Shown piece by piece: positions 11,041 to 22,489 of a DNA stretch of 64,000 nucleotides; positions within the stretch are counted from its first letter, which is position 1, and the number at the start of each line of letters is the position of its first letter. The DNA is from Carya illinoinensis (lineage: Eukaryota; Streptophyta; Magnoliopsida; Fagales; Juglandaceae): the NCBI RefSeq assembly GCF_018687715.1, contig NC_056767.1, positions 25,717,501 through 25,781,500 of the forward strand, given 5' to 3'. The notes beneath the pieces were generated by a model. That model worked only from the letters and a program-made list of their open reading frames with translations. It was not told where the DNA came from and did not search any database. Both the position numbers and the translations under genes were made by a program.

Positions 11041-12240
11041 CGGGTCTAAGGTTATTTATGCAATGTTATACAATATCTAACAAAAAAGTCAACAATAAAT
11101 TAGCGCATGCACATTGTTTGAATTATACCGATGTACTAATAATATTTATATTATTAATGATTGATAACACTTAGAAATTATTTGTAGACTTATATAATTC
11201 CTTATTTATTATATTATATGTCATTTATCAGATATATAATATATAACACTACTATAAAATATCTTATAATTACAAATATAACTTACTAATAACACTTATT
11301 ATATAATTATTACTATTATTGCCAAAATTATTATTGATAACACCTAAACAATATCAGTTATTATATAATTATTACTATTATTGCCAAAATTATTATAATT
11401 ATTATAATAAAATATAGTTATTAAATAAGTAACTATTATTATAATTACTTATCTATTTCTTATTAATCATTTTTTTATACTATACATTACATGATAATTA
11501 TTATTATGGATTAATACTAATATACTCTATACTATATATTATTAGATAAAATATTTAGGATTATTGAGCTATTAGATAAATAAGTATTATTATTTTATAA
11601 TACTTATTTATATTATAATTTTAGTAATACGATTTTTTAATATAGTTACTAAATAGTTATGCCTTATAATTGATACTTAGGGTCATGTGATAATTTATTA
11701 TATTAGTTATTTAACTAATTATATATATAATAGTTATAATTGTAATATTATAATTTATAATTATGATCATCCAATAAATTATATACCAAAATTGTTATTC
11801 TTACACAAATAATATAACAATTTATTTATTAAATAAATTGTTATATATATTCTTTTATAACAACAAATTACTAAAATAGACACATAAACTAACAAATAAT
11901 TATTATTCAAAAACATACACTATACTAAAACATTATCACATTAAGAATAAACATATTCAATAACAATAATTTTTCTTTTTAATTCATCCAAACAACACAA
12001 ACTTAATCACAACTTATATCCACAATAAAATATAACAATAGAGTTTAGTATATATACCTTGTGCTTTAAATAAATTCTTCTTCAAAAATCACAACTTCTC
12101 AACAATTCACAACAAATGATCCTTCAAAAAATACACAATACTAGTTAGTTAAATATATATGAAATAAAACATTGATAATTATCATGTATATTACAAATAA
12201 AAAATGAGAAAAACCATTTACCTTAATGCTTAAAAAAATA
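11041..12240. other. AT-rich spacer and presumed TNP2 leader introns in E1
   Basis: The sequence is strongly AT-rich with many TATTATTA-type runs and no sustained reading frame on either strand. Minus-strand splice-donor-like sites (AAG|GTAAAT near 12228, CAAG|GTATAT near 12056) suggest that the TNP2 transcript has untranslated 5' exons here. This is an inference from motifs only. Confidence 0.4.
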
Positions 12241-12372
12241 CCTTTGCAAACATATACTCACTATAACCCTCCACTTCTTCTCTTCCTCTCTCTAAAACTC
12301 TCTCTCTCCCCACTGCTTTCCACTTCCTTTAGCATTCCGTCTCTCTAAAACTCTCTCTGTCTCTCACTCTAA

Positions 12373-12416
12373 CACGCACGGAGTAAAGCAGAAATGAATC
12401 TGCTTTCCCGTGCGTG
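12373..12416. repeat. Imperfect hairpin in the E1 TNP2 leader
   Basis: CACGCACGG...TAAAGCAGA is followed after six bases by TCTGCTTT...CCGTGCGTG. This gives a stem of about 18 bp with one small bulge. It lies just upstream (with respect to TNP2) of a CT-rich stretch and could fold in the TNP2 transcript. Confidence 0.7.
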
Positions 12417-12530
12417 AAAGTTTTCTTTTCTGCTTGTTATGCAATTAACGTTCGGACGTTCATTAATGAACGTTCGAACGTTTCATTTTACGTGCGAACG
12501 TTTATTCATTAACGTTCGAACGTAAAATTA

Positions 12531-12661
12531 TCCCGCCCAATAATTATACAGTACGTTCGCACGTATGTACGTCCATCCAACGTATTCGTCAGTAACGTTC
12601 GAACGTTAAAATAGTACGTTAGAACGTACTGTGCAAATTTGGTTTAAGCGGGAAATTTCCC
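12531..12661. promoter_or_regulatory. E2F-like sites in the presumed E1 TNP2 promoter
   Basis: GCGGGAAATTTCCC at 12648-12661 and TCCCGCCCAA at 12531-12540 resemble the plant E2F/DP consensus TTTSSCGC, a site that drives S-phase expression. They lie among CGTTCGAACG palindromes upstream of TNP2. E3 has the equivalent sites at 53076-53210. Binding is inferred from the motif. Confidence 0.45.
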
Positions 12662-12719
12662 TCCGAATTTATTATAACGTCCGAACGTCAGAATTTAAGT
12701 TCGAACGTTAATATTATTA

Positions 12720-13820
12720 TTTACATATTATATATTTAGTATATTCCTCATAATATACTTATATATTAAATTATAAATTATACAATATTAATTAATATAT
12801 AATTTGTACCAATTATATAATATATAACATAAATATTATATAAGAATGTACTATATATATATTATTACTTTATATAAATATAATATATATAAAATATATA
12901 TTATATTATAACTATAATATATAATATACTTATTATATATTATAGTTATAACAAGTATATTATAATATATTATATTGGAAAAATTGTATATTATCCTAGT
13001 ATAGTATACTTTAATATAGTATATCTAATAACTATATTAAAGTAATATAGTTATATACTAATGTAGTATAAATATTATATAATATATTATCTATATTATA
13101 GTCTATAATATAGTATAAGTATTATATACTATATTATCTATATTATAGTCTATAATATAGTATAAGTATTACATAGTATGTTATCTATATATAATAACTA
13201 TATAATATCGTATAATATATTATATAGTAAATATATTATAGATATAATATAGTACTAGTACTATGTTATATATACTACTTGTATATAATATAGTATATAT
13301 ACTACAAATATAGTGTAATACTTAGTATACTATACATATACTTTATATGTATATACTATATATATATTATAGACTATATAATTACTATATAATATACTAT
13401 AGTTATTATATAGATACTATAGTATATACACTATAGTATTGGATATATAAATAACTATATAATACTACTATATAATATATACTATATATATTAACATTAT
13501 AAAGTGCTATATAATATATACTATATAATAACGGTTTCAATAATACGTATATAACACTATATACGTATTAAAACTACATACACTATAACACTATATAGTA
13601 TACACTATATAGAACATAAGTGTAATATACTATATACTATATAGTATAACACTATATAGTATATAATATACGTATATTATACGTATATAATATTATACAT
13701 TATATAATATATAATATTATATATTATATATCATATTATATAGTAATATATAGGTAATATAATATATATTACATTATATATATATTATATAATATATATA
13801 ATATAATATATAGTGTAACA
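12720..13820. repeat. TA-rich low-complexity tract in E1
   Basis: About 1.1 kb of nearly pure A/T, built from overlapping TATAGTATA, TATTATAT and ACTATATA units, many of them self-complementary. No coding frame. It separates the divergent TNP2 and third-gene units. Confidence 0.85.
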
Positions 13821-14022
13821 ACGTTCGAATGTTATAACCAAAACGTTCGGACGTTTCGATTGACGTCCGAACATAATAGATTTACGTTCGCATGTTAACA
13901 AAACGTCCGAACGTAAAAGTATCACGTTCGCACGTATGATTTTAAGTCCGAACGTGATATACATAACGTTCGCATGTGGAGTTAACGTCCGAACGTTAAT
14001 TAATTAACGTTCAGACGTTAAC

Positions 14023-14033
14023 TGTATATAAGG
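14023..14033 (+). promoter_or_regulatory. TATA box of the E1 third gene
   Basis: TGTATATAAGG is followed by a GC-rich leader that ends in a splice donor (AAAAG|GTAATG, 14159/14160). The leader intron would run to TTTTCAG at 15002. E3 has the same arrangement on the opposite strand (TATA at 52202-52212, donor near 52077, acceptor just before the ATG), which supports the assignment. Confidence 0.65.
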
Positions 14034-14399
14034 CCAGGCACGACGGTTTCCAGGCCATAACTTGTACGAAACCGGTCCGGAAACTCAAACTCTCTCATCC
14101 TCTCCGCCACACACGCCGCCGCAACCGTCGCCATCCGCCACCGCAACCGTCACTAAAAGGTAATGTGCCCTCTCCCTCTTCTATTTCCTTGCTTTTAATC
14201 GGTGGGTTTCAAAAATTCGAAACCCACCGTAGCCCGGTTATAAACCTTGCATTTTCGGCCACCATTCGCAGTAAAATGATAGAATAGGACCGTAGAAACA
14301 TTTCCCATCTTTTGAAATTCATATTTTGGTTGTTTGTGGCTTCGAAACATGCGTTTCGAAGCTTTCGGTAATGGCTGAGTCGACTCAGCGATTCCGTGT

Positions 14400-14782
14400 C
14401 GTAACGTTCGGACGTCACGACAAAACGTCCGAACGTGTGACCTTTTGTATTCAATACGTTCGCACGTTATATTGTTACGTGTGAACGTATTAGTTTTACG
14501 TGCGAACGTTTTTATCCAACGCTTTAACGTAACGTTGGATAAAACGTTCGAACGTAATCCGTTGGTCTTCTTCGGCTAGTAAGAACGTCCTAACGTATGA
14601 CGATTCAAATTCATTACGTCCGAACGTTTAGGTAATACGTTCGGACGTAATGAACTTATTCGCACGTTTTTATCGAACGTTTCATTGAAACGTTCGATAA
14701 AAACGTCTCCGAACGTTTCATCTTTGTATATTCGGACGTATTTTAACGTGCGAACGTACATTGTATTAACGTTCGAACGTTT
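14400..14782. repeat. E1 inner palindrome cluster inside the leader intron of the third gene
   Basis: Many copies of ACGTTCGAACGT, ACGTCCGAACGT and ACGTGCGAACGT variants. They lie inside the inferred 5' leader intron (14160-15002) of the third gene. The small open frames here (14209-14454, 14576-14761) are repeat translations. Confidence 0.8.
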
Positions 14783-15005
14783 ACAATATAAAATTTTTTT
14801 ATATTGTTTCTTTTAGGTATTATTATTTTATATATTGAAAAAGTGAGTTTCTTTAAAAGTTTTACTCGCAAAATTATGTAAATTTATAAGGATGATATTT
14901 TAATTTTTAGTATAATCCATATATGTCATAATACGTATGTATCTGTGATTATAATCATTTTTTTAAAATGTTATAACTTATATATATTTTTTTTATTTTC
15001 AGGAT

Positions 15006-16232
15006 ATGGCTCAGTATATGACGACAAGGAAGCGAGGGAGGGATGGAGGCAATCCGGACATCGCTCGACTGGGGGCACGAACTGTTATGGGGGAATGAGA
15101 AATCCTCATTAATGAGTTTGATGAGCTCAGCTGGGAGCGAAAGACGCTGAGAGACGTCTTCGTCACCAGAGGCTGGGGCCCCATATGCACATTGAGGGGA
15201 AAGATTTACCCCACAATGGTTCGAGAGTTTTACATTGGGATGGCCACCATGCCTAACGATGCATCATCCCATACTCTCAGTGTACGCGGTGTACAGTTTC
15301 AGTTCTCGGCGGATGTTCTCGCCGACTTGCTCCAGATTCCGCGTATGCTACCTGAGTCGACAGCTGCTCAGGCTGATGACATAGCAGCTGCATTTTCCCC
15401 GGGCATATTCGAGGCAGATCCAGCTGCTTCTGCTTCATCTTCGGGCCCTGTTGAGTTTATGCCCAGTCATGAAGAAGATCGACCCGAGGGCGATCCTATT
15501 GCTGCTGAGGTTGGTGACGATGAGCGGGATCAGGATTTCTACATCCTCACTGGCACGGACCGCACAAAGCTCGATAGGCCGAACTCCTTCAGCCAGAATC
15601 AGCTGCTGCCTTTCTTTCGCATGTTGCACATTTTTGTTGCAATAAATGTAGACCCGGTGGCACATAAGAGCACATTCAGTCGGGCTCGTGCACAGTTCCT
15701 GATTGGCTTGGCACGTGGTGAGTCCATTGACTTGCCCCTTGTTATATTTGAGCGGATCCGTTACGAGGCCAGCATCGTTACCACGGATAATCTCCCGTAC
15801 GGAGTCATCATCAGCCGCTTATTACTAGCCCGGGGAGTGCCACTCCAGGCGGAGGAGATGGTGATAAACCAGATGAGCCCTATCGACATAACCACACACC
15901 GCCGGAGCATTGGATAGGGGAGAGGCTCAGCTCGGGCGTCAGTCTGGTCCTACGCCAGATCTTGTTCCCCCGACTGAGTCTGGGGCCGATGTTGCTCGCC
16001 CGTCGGCGAGTACTAGTCAGCAGCCGGGAGTTACATCTCCTGGGAATGTGCGACCTGCTTGGGTTGATACAATGATGACAGATATGAAGGCGCATATAGA
16101 CCGACAGATCGATAGACAGATTGCACATATAGATCAGGCTGTCGCACATCTTGCACATCATGTAGATGTGCTAAACAATAAGGTTGAGACATTGACTGAG
16201 GAGTTTCGATCTTTTGTAAACCAGCAGTTCTG
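15006..16232 (+). pseudogene. Third gene of E1, Transposase_32-like plant transposon protein, broken
   Basis: The frame starts MAQYMTTRKRGRDG just after a splice acceptor (TTTTCAG|GATATGG). It meets a TGA at 15096-15098, then continues in frame through FYIGMATMPND, LSVRGVQFQFSADVLADLL and DNLPYGVIISRLLLARG. This pattern (a short beta-rich TVRG segment, then a conserved helical region) fits the 'putative plant transposon protein' family, Transposase_32. A frameshift near 15912 moves the reading frame to a C-terminal helical segment ending HVDVLNNKVETLTEEF, a likely coiled coil. The E3 counterpart (50277-51485) aligns throughout. The function is unknown; divergent orientation from TNP2 is conserved in both elements. 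The stop and frameshift make this copy a probable pseudogene. Confidence 0.75.
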
Positions 16233-16418
16233 AAAGTGATTTGTAAAAATTTATCATTCGAAACGTTTTTTATTTTCGACATATGTAATGGACACAAATA
16301 TTTAATGTATGTATTGTGTAGCTTAATTTCTACTCTTAATTTTTTTTTTAATATAACGTTACTCAACCTTACTATTAAAAAAAAATATATATTATGGTTA
16401 ATTTATGTAATTTTACAT

Positions 16419-16710
16419 ATAACGTTCGAACTTTATCACATTAACGTTCGAACATTGGCGCTAATATATTCACGTTCGCACGTAAATAGTTAAAACGTTC
16501 GAACGTTCGCGCTAATTTTTTTACGTTCGCACGTAAATATACATAACATTCGAAACGTTACTGTGACGTTCGAAACGTATTATGGGAAACGTCCGAACGT
16601 TTTGAAATTCATGCCCAACATTTAGTGACAGTTCTCACAAACCGTCACAGTAAATACGTTTTAGTCACAGTTTGGAAACCGTCACTATTTATAATCTGTC
16701 ACTAAAAGCC
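16419..16710. repeat. E1 right subterminal repeats (inner palindromes, then outer AGTGACGGTT)
   Basis: Palindromes of the AACGTTCGAACGTT type occupy 16419-16600. AGTGACAGTT / AACCGTCAC repeats then occupy 16620-16710 next to the terminus. This mirrors the order at the left end. Confidence 0.8.
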
Positions 16711-16725
16711 ATATTTGTTGTAGTG

Positions 16726-17144
16726 AAACGACTCAACTCATATAGTTCCAAATCAATGCCTGGTCATCCAATTTGTAAACCCCTAAAATCAATGTAACAA
16801 CCAAATCCTATTGAAGTCAATTTAACATTTCAGTCCAATCTATTCAGATATAGTCCCAAATCAACCCGTAAAGTAGAGGAACAACTGATTCAACCCCTAA
16901 AATCAACCAGGAAAAAGAAAAAAAAAACCGTCAAATCCGATTGATCTCAACCAATTCGTAAATCCTAAATTTTGTAAAACCAAACCAAGACCACATGTGC
17001 TATCACAGACGCTATATACCCCCAATAGACCTCAAAAAAGTTCTTCACAAATGGTAAGCCCCAAAATCCTCGTCCCCTAACTTCTCTCTATATCACAAAT
17101 GATAAACTAATCACCAAAACGAGGTAGGGTTAGAACACACAAAT

Positions 17145-17219
<75 letters not shown>

Positions 17220-17560
17220 TACCTATAGATGATTCCGAGAATGATGAGCGAGCGCACTGATCCTCGCTCGAGAACGGCAACCTCTGATACTTGTTGCAAT
17301 CGGTTAAGGAAATAGTTTAATCAAAAGTAACGATCGAGGAACAGAGGTCGTATGGAGGAGGAAACGATGACCGTAGCTTCCACGGAAGGAAAATGAAGGG
17401 GATGTGTTAGGGTTCCGGACGTAATCGACAATGGAGGTAGATTTCCAGCCGTGTGAATCAAGTTGGTGACCTGGGCATTTGTTGGAAGGAGAAATCGGCA
17501 AGAATGAGGAAGCGGAGAAGGGGCTGCTGGTTCATTCAGAGAGGTATGATTTCGGGGGGA
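16726..17560. other. E0 interior right of E1, possible captured 5' gene end
   Basis: Mostly non-coding. The minus strand has an open stretch (17647-17321) and another with EVAVLERGSVRSLIILG ending at a donor ATAG|GTATAT near 17218. The latter could be a captured host exon, but neither is recognised. A CGGCGCCAA motif occurs near 17590 (minus strand), matching one in E2 at about 18456. Confidence 0.3.
17147..17217. repeat. (GA)n microsatellite
   Basis: An uninterrupted AG dinucleotide run of about 35 units. The Ser-Leu open frame on the minus strand across it is an artefact of the repeat. Confidence 0.97.
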
Positions 17561-17833
17561 AAATTGAAAGTAAATTGTGTAAGTTGGCGCCGAGACCAAA
17601 AGCAACGATAATGCCCCGTTGCTTATTTCTTTTTCTTGTTGCAACATATATTTTCGCCACTATAAGTAATTAATTGCTGCAAAAAACAAAGTTAGGGACC
17701 GCCCCACCTAAATCGCATATTTTTATGGAAAAATTGCAAGGAGATATAAAATCGCTGCAAAAAGATATCTATTGCAGCGATTTTAATTACAACAAAAAAA
17801 ATTACGCTGCAAATGGCCTTATTTCTTGTAGTG

Positions 17834-18155
17834 CCACTAGCGTTCGATATAACTAAAATAATGCACCGGCAAATTATAACCTTTTTTTTTTTTGGGTACT
17901 AATGCATGCTTTACAAGAAAAACGCTTCTTTATAGCAAACTATTGTAACAAAAATGACTATTTGCAAAAGAAATGAGTGTTTTCACATGATCAGCATAAT
18001 TATCTGGTGTTACTAATTAAGAATGACATAGCTGTAAGAATGCTGAAGTGCCATGGATTATCATAATGAACAAATCTATTTTCATCTTATTGTACTCATG
18101 CCAAAACCTTCTTTCTTAATGCAGCCTCTGTTATCTAACTTATATATAAAATTCA
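17834..18155. other. Locus sequence between E0 and E2
   Basis: This short segment is not transposon interior. Its left part (CCACTAGCGTT...) has a related copy at 30918-31040, and its right part (GCCAAAACCTTCTTTCTTAATGC...) has a related copy at 29500-29560. It shows that both E0 and E2 landed in members of the local repeat family. Confidence 0.6.
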
Positions 18156-18420
18156 CACTACAAGAAATTAGGCCTTTTTCAGCGATTTTAGTATTGTTGC
18201 AAATATAATCGCTGTAATTGCAGATTAATTCCAGCGAATTTGATGTCGATGCGGACTTTTAACATCAAGTTTTAAAATTGATTTTTTGCAGCGATTTTTT
18301 CACTTTTTACAATGAAAAAATTCGCTGCAATATTCAAGTTTTCTTTTCCAACGAGTTTTTGACTTTTTACAACAAAAATATTCACTAGAAAAAATAAAAA
18401 TTTGTTGCAACGGCAGCTGC
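18156..18420. repeat. E2 left subterminal repeats
   Basis: Copies of TTGCAGCGATTTTT and AAATTCGCTGCAA next to the left terminus. They are the same family as in E0. Confidence 0.75.
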
Positions 18421-20310
18421 CCGCTGGAATTGGTGTTTTTTAAGAGCAAATCACTCGGCGCCAAAACTCACGATTTTCCTTATTATTTCCCCCCACCCAC
18501 CAAACTCGATTTTAGCCCGTACAATCCCCAATCCATCTTTCTTTCCCAATTTCGTCTTCTCCATTTTCATCAAACCTACGAACTAACCCACCTCATTATG
18601 TTGGCTCACGACCAAGAAATCGCATGGCATTTCCTCAGGCATAGCATTTCTTCTTCACTCTTGCATCTTTTCCTCTTCAGCTGCACTACAGAACTGGACT
18701 CGGGCGAAGCATTTCCAATCGGCAACACTGGGAGGTAATCGCAGCCGCTCTCTCTCTCTGTCTCTCTCTCCAAACTTTGTAATGCTGGAAGGGAATTTTT
18801 CCTGGCCTTTCTTAATCGAAACCAGAGTGTGACTGGGGCTTAAATTCCTTCCTCAAATTTTTTGTTAATTAAGAGTCTAGGATTTATATCGCAGATGCAT
18901 GTGAAGAAGGAAAACTAGGTTTCTCTGTGCAATAAAGACACTTTAGGTCCTGCTTTGTGTTGTGATTGGCTGGAATAGCATATATGGTGGGGTTAGCAAG
19001 TTTGACTGGTAGATAGCTCTCATCGACATAACAATCTTTCCATCAATTAACTCTTCCATGAATCCCTCTGTCTTCCGATCAAATACCTAAAGGCAAAAGT
19101 ATTAATTGCTGCTATTTGTTATGTCCACTTTTCGTGTATCTTCAAATTCTGTCTGGGCAGCTGCGTTGGATTGCTACAATAATCCATCAATAGATTTATC
19201 TAGTGAGTGGATGAACTTTTACCATTTTCTTGTGCACTCCATCATGATGGAACCTAGGACAAATTCGAGTTGCCAGAATTAGTTTGTCATTGTGCAGAGT
19301 TTAATGCAATATACTAAACAGTATAGTGGATATAACTGATTAACAATTTGAAATCATCAATTTTGCACAAACAATTTCTTAGTTCTGATTTCTTTTTCTT
19401 ATTGGCTAACAAAAACCTAAATTTTAAGAGTAAGATACAAAATGTAATTGAGCAATGTGATATTGTAAGATGACACCATCTTAGCTCAATTAAATTTTAA
19501 CCTTTTTTATTTTTCTGAATAGCCTCTGATCAAACAACTAGGCTATGAATATGAGTGATGTTCCATCTAGTTCAGTTATGATATTTCACCATTTGGCGAT
19601 CCATCAACTTCAGTTATGTTTGCTTAACTGTTAAATAGACATCTACCAAGTTTTTCAATTTAGTGTGTGGAATTGTTTATGAAATTTTACTTTTATTTGT
19701 ATGTTCTACAGCGTGGCATGTACTAATCAAACAACAAATTTAGTCCGCTATTGCATGTGAAAACAGATGAGATGCCATCAACCATTATCGCGTCCAACAC
19801 TTTGTGGACTATATATATGTTGTTATCCACTTAACATCAGATATTAGAAAGGATGAAAGAGCTGTATTCAGTTTTAATATACAATGATGTACTCTGGTAG
19901 AGTCCAGTTGATTCAGCGGAGTTTCAAACTAAATGATGCTTTGGTCTCTTACCAATTTCCTTACATTTTTGGATGGGAGTTGCGAAAGATAGAGTTTGGT
20001 GAGTGATTTATAAATTTCAGGTAAAAAGGACTGATAGATGAGAATGGAGATTGGGTAGCACCATTAAGGTGTCGTGCATTGATATGCTTCACATCAGCTG
20101 GGTGAAAACACTCTGTTTGACTGTCTACCACATCAACATAGTTATTATAAAAAAAAAAAACCACATCAACATAGTCACTGGTGTTACACTTTCTTCTTGG
20201 CAAATCTAGCATGTGATGATATGACTGAATTGCATGCTTACCTTGTTGTGAATATCTAAGTGGGCTTATTTTCGTTTTCAGAGCTCTGTTTTTTTTGTTT
20301 TTTTTTTTTC
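18421..20310 (+). other. E2 interior, possible captured 5' leader
   Basis: At 18450-18750 there is a GC-richer stretch with CGGCGCCAAAACTC (an E2F-like TTTTGGCGCC on the minus strand) and a CT-rich run ending near a donor (GGGAG|GTAATC at about 18733). It resembles the promoter and 5' leader of a plant gene. The open frame 18430-18738 has no recognisable domain. The rest is AT-rich, intron-like sequence. Confidence 0.3.
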
Positions 20311-20312
20311 AG

Positions 20313-20541
20313 AGAGACTAGTTATATACGCAGGAAGTGCCCCATCAGCATGTTTTAGACTTCCTCATCAGGTGAATATGAAAATTCTCACTGCTCCTAT
20401 TTACGCTTCTCTCTCTCTCATATTTGCATTGCTTATCTTTCAGTTGATGGCTCCAGTTGATGCTGGACCTTTTGGATCACCTATGGACTTCTTGGGTGAA
20501 CTTCGCCGAGCACAGCGCAATGCAAATACCAATTTTAGCAC
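20313..20541 (+). pseudogene. Two exon-like captured segments, unrecognised
   Basis: The first exon-like piece (20313-20371) sits between a T-rich CAG acceptor and a GTGAAT donor and encodes RLVIYAGSAPSACFRLPHQ. The second (20444-20541) sits between CTTTCAG and CAC|GTAACA and encodes APVDAGPFGSPMDFLGELRR. The clean splice contexts and protein-like composition argue for real host exons carried by E2. The gene is not identified. A further splice-flanked piece at 21701-21743 continues out of frame or to a stop. Confidence 0.4.
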
Positions 20542-22489
20542 GTAACACAACATCTACACATGACTAGTATGTTCCTGGATGTTTACTTTTGGAACTTAAT
20601 TTCAGTCGGAAAAAACAGTACTACCCTCTTGTTTGTGATCTTCAAACTAAAATGTGTATGAAAATGTAAGTGAAGTTAGAGCATCAATTTGCCCTATTTC
20701 CTTGGCCCAATCAGCTTTCTTCATTATTCTTTTAGCCTGTTTTTTTTTTTTCATTCTTTGAGATTTGTGGGGATGGGAGTTAATAGTTTAGAAGTTACCT
20801 ATATGCATTAAGGTGGGTCATTTGCAACAATTTATTTCAAAAGCTTATTTATTACTTCTCCTATACTTTTTCTTTTAGATGTTATCATTGGGAGGTGTTG
20901 TTTTTTAGTGTGCTATATCATCATTTGCCCTAAAAACTTAAAATGAAAGGAAGAAATGTGCTTAATAATTTAATTTAAAATTTAATACTCCTTCACATAT
21001 GTGGGTAGGCTTCCACTAAATAAGTAGATCCAAGAAGTGAGATATCTATTTGAAATGAGGTGAAGTGTGAATTTAAAGTTTGAAGTTGACAACTTTGTTA
21101 TGATATTTTATTAAATCATCATTTATTCCAAAAGGCATGCCACTCTATCTGCTGAATGCTTCTTCCATTCAACAAACTTAACTGAGTTTTGCTAATAGTA
21201 TTTCACTTTTGTCTTACATTAATTTGTTTATTTCTCTAACACATTAACACAGTACTACTATAACAGACATATGTTAAATTCTAAATTAGACCCGTGTTTG
21301 CAAGGCTTTCTTTTGTTTCCTATGTATTTGAAACTGACCTTCAATTTCAAGATTGACGTTTATTCTTGTACCTGTCATTATTTCAAGAAATAGTTGATGC
21401 GTACCGCTTACTCTTTTATAAGGTTTTTCAATCATCCTCATGTCATTGATCATGTACTGTTAGCTAACTTTTAGGTTATCTCTTGAGTGATCAAACCATA
21501 ACTAGCATTTTTGTTCCTTTGGATACCATTCCTTTTAAAGAAGTAACTGATACATGGTTTTCCAAAAGGTTTTACATTGTCATTGTCCAACATGTTTAAC
21601 TTTTTTCCTCTCTTTCTTTCTATTTATGATCTGCTTCCATGCTTGGTGAGTTTTCATTACAATTTCGAAGCAACTGATCATACATTATTTTCTTTTACAG
21701 TGTGTATCTTCTCACTGAGATACAAGGATGAAGTTTATAAAGGGTAAGTTTAAGCAATCCCAAAAAGAATGGCTATTGTTTTGATTCAACCTCTTCAATA
21801 GTCTTTAAGCACTTTGTTTTCCCATGTTCCTTGATATATATTTCTCACCCAATTTGATTGCTGAAACGTCTTCCACTGCTCCCCATTTTGCTCCTCTGAT
21901 AAAGACTCCCCCTAACACCTTCCAATTTTTGGACATAGGTTATTCATACATGATATATATATATGCCTTCCATCTAAATAGCAAGTTCACCTAAAATCTG
22001 TCACATTAATATCATGACTGGAAATGATAAAACTGGGTTAAATAATAATATTTCTGCCATAGCTTACAAACTCCTACCTTGGAGAGTCAAGGTATCGTCT
22101 CGAATCTGAATTAACACAAACAAAAAGAGAAAGTTCAAGTTAATCTCAACAAGAATATATCTATTGGTTCTTGGGTATTACACATGACTTTTTAGTCAGT
22201 ACAAATATTAGAGTATGACTCGATACTAATAAGAAATAATTATTGAGCAGTTTTTATATAGGATATTTTACCCTTGTATATACATATATATACATGTGTG
22301 TATGTGTGTGATTTTACTGGCCATGGCATGCAGGCAGCAGTGGTGGTGATTGTACTATTATCGATTACTATTATCGATTACTTTTAGAATATGAACTAAT
22401 AAATCATGATGATCACTAAATTCATATACTATTATCGATTCCACTTTTTGAAACAATCATTTATATATTATACCTGTTTATCTTCCCAG

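Larger units (their letters stand above)
4444..16725. mobile_element. E1: complete CACTA (En/Spm-type) transposon, 12.3 kb, nested in E0
   Basis: The left end begins CACTACAACAAA at 4444. The right end, read on the minus strand from 16725, begins the same way, and the terminal inverted repeat runs about 30 bp with three mismatches, both ends reaching TTTTAGTGACAG. Outer subterminal repeats (AGTGACGGTT type) and inner palindrome clusters (CGTTCGAACG) occur at both sides. The minus strand carries TNP2 (6966-10638) and a Ptta/En/Spm gene (5235-6863); the plus strand carries a third gene (15006-16232). The 3-bp flanks are ATT on the left and AAA on the right, so no target duplication is visible. 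TNP2 is uninterrupted, so the element may supply transposase, but both companion genes are broken. Confidence 0.92.
1..17833. mobile_element. E0: CACTA-type DNA transposon, CACTACAAG family, left end outside window, split by E1
   Basis: The right terminus is at 17833: on the minus strand it reads CACTACAAGAAATAAGG. It is followed inward by copies of a TTGCAGCGATTTT / GCGCTGCAAA motif. The same motif fills 1-340, which is taken as the left subterminal zone, so the left terminus should lie a little upstream of the window. E1 (4444-16725) is inserted inside, leaving about 5.5 kb of E0 sequence here. The flank after 17833 (CCACTAGCGTT) recurs at 30918 without any element, which marks a related empty site and suggests a CCA target duplication. 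No transposase of its own is visible. The interior carries host-gene scraps, so this looks like a non-autonomous gene-capturing element related to E2. The family call rests on the terminal CACTA motif and the repeats. Confidence 0.75.

Noticed and set aside
17111..17299. Open frame with a long Ser-Leu run
   Set aside because: Most of it is the (GA)n microsatellite read on the minus strand.
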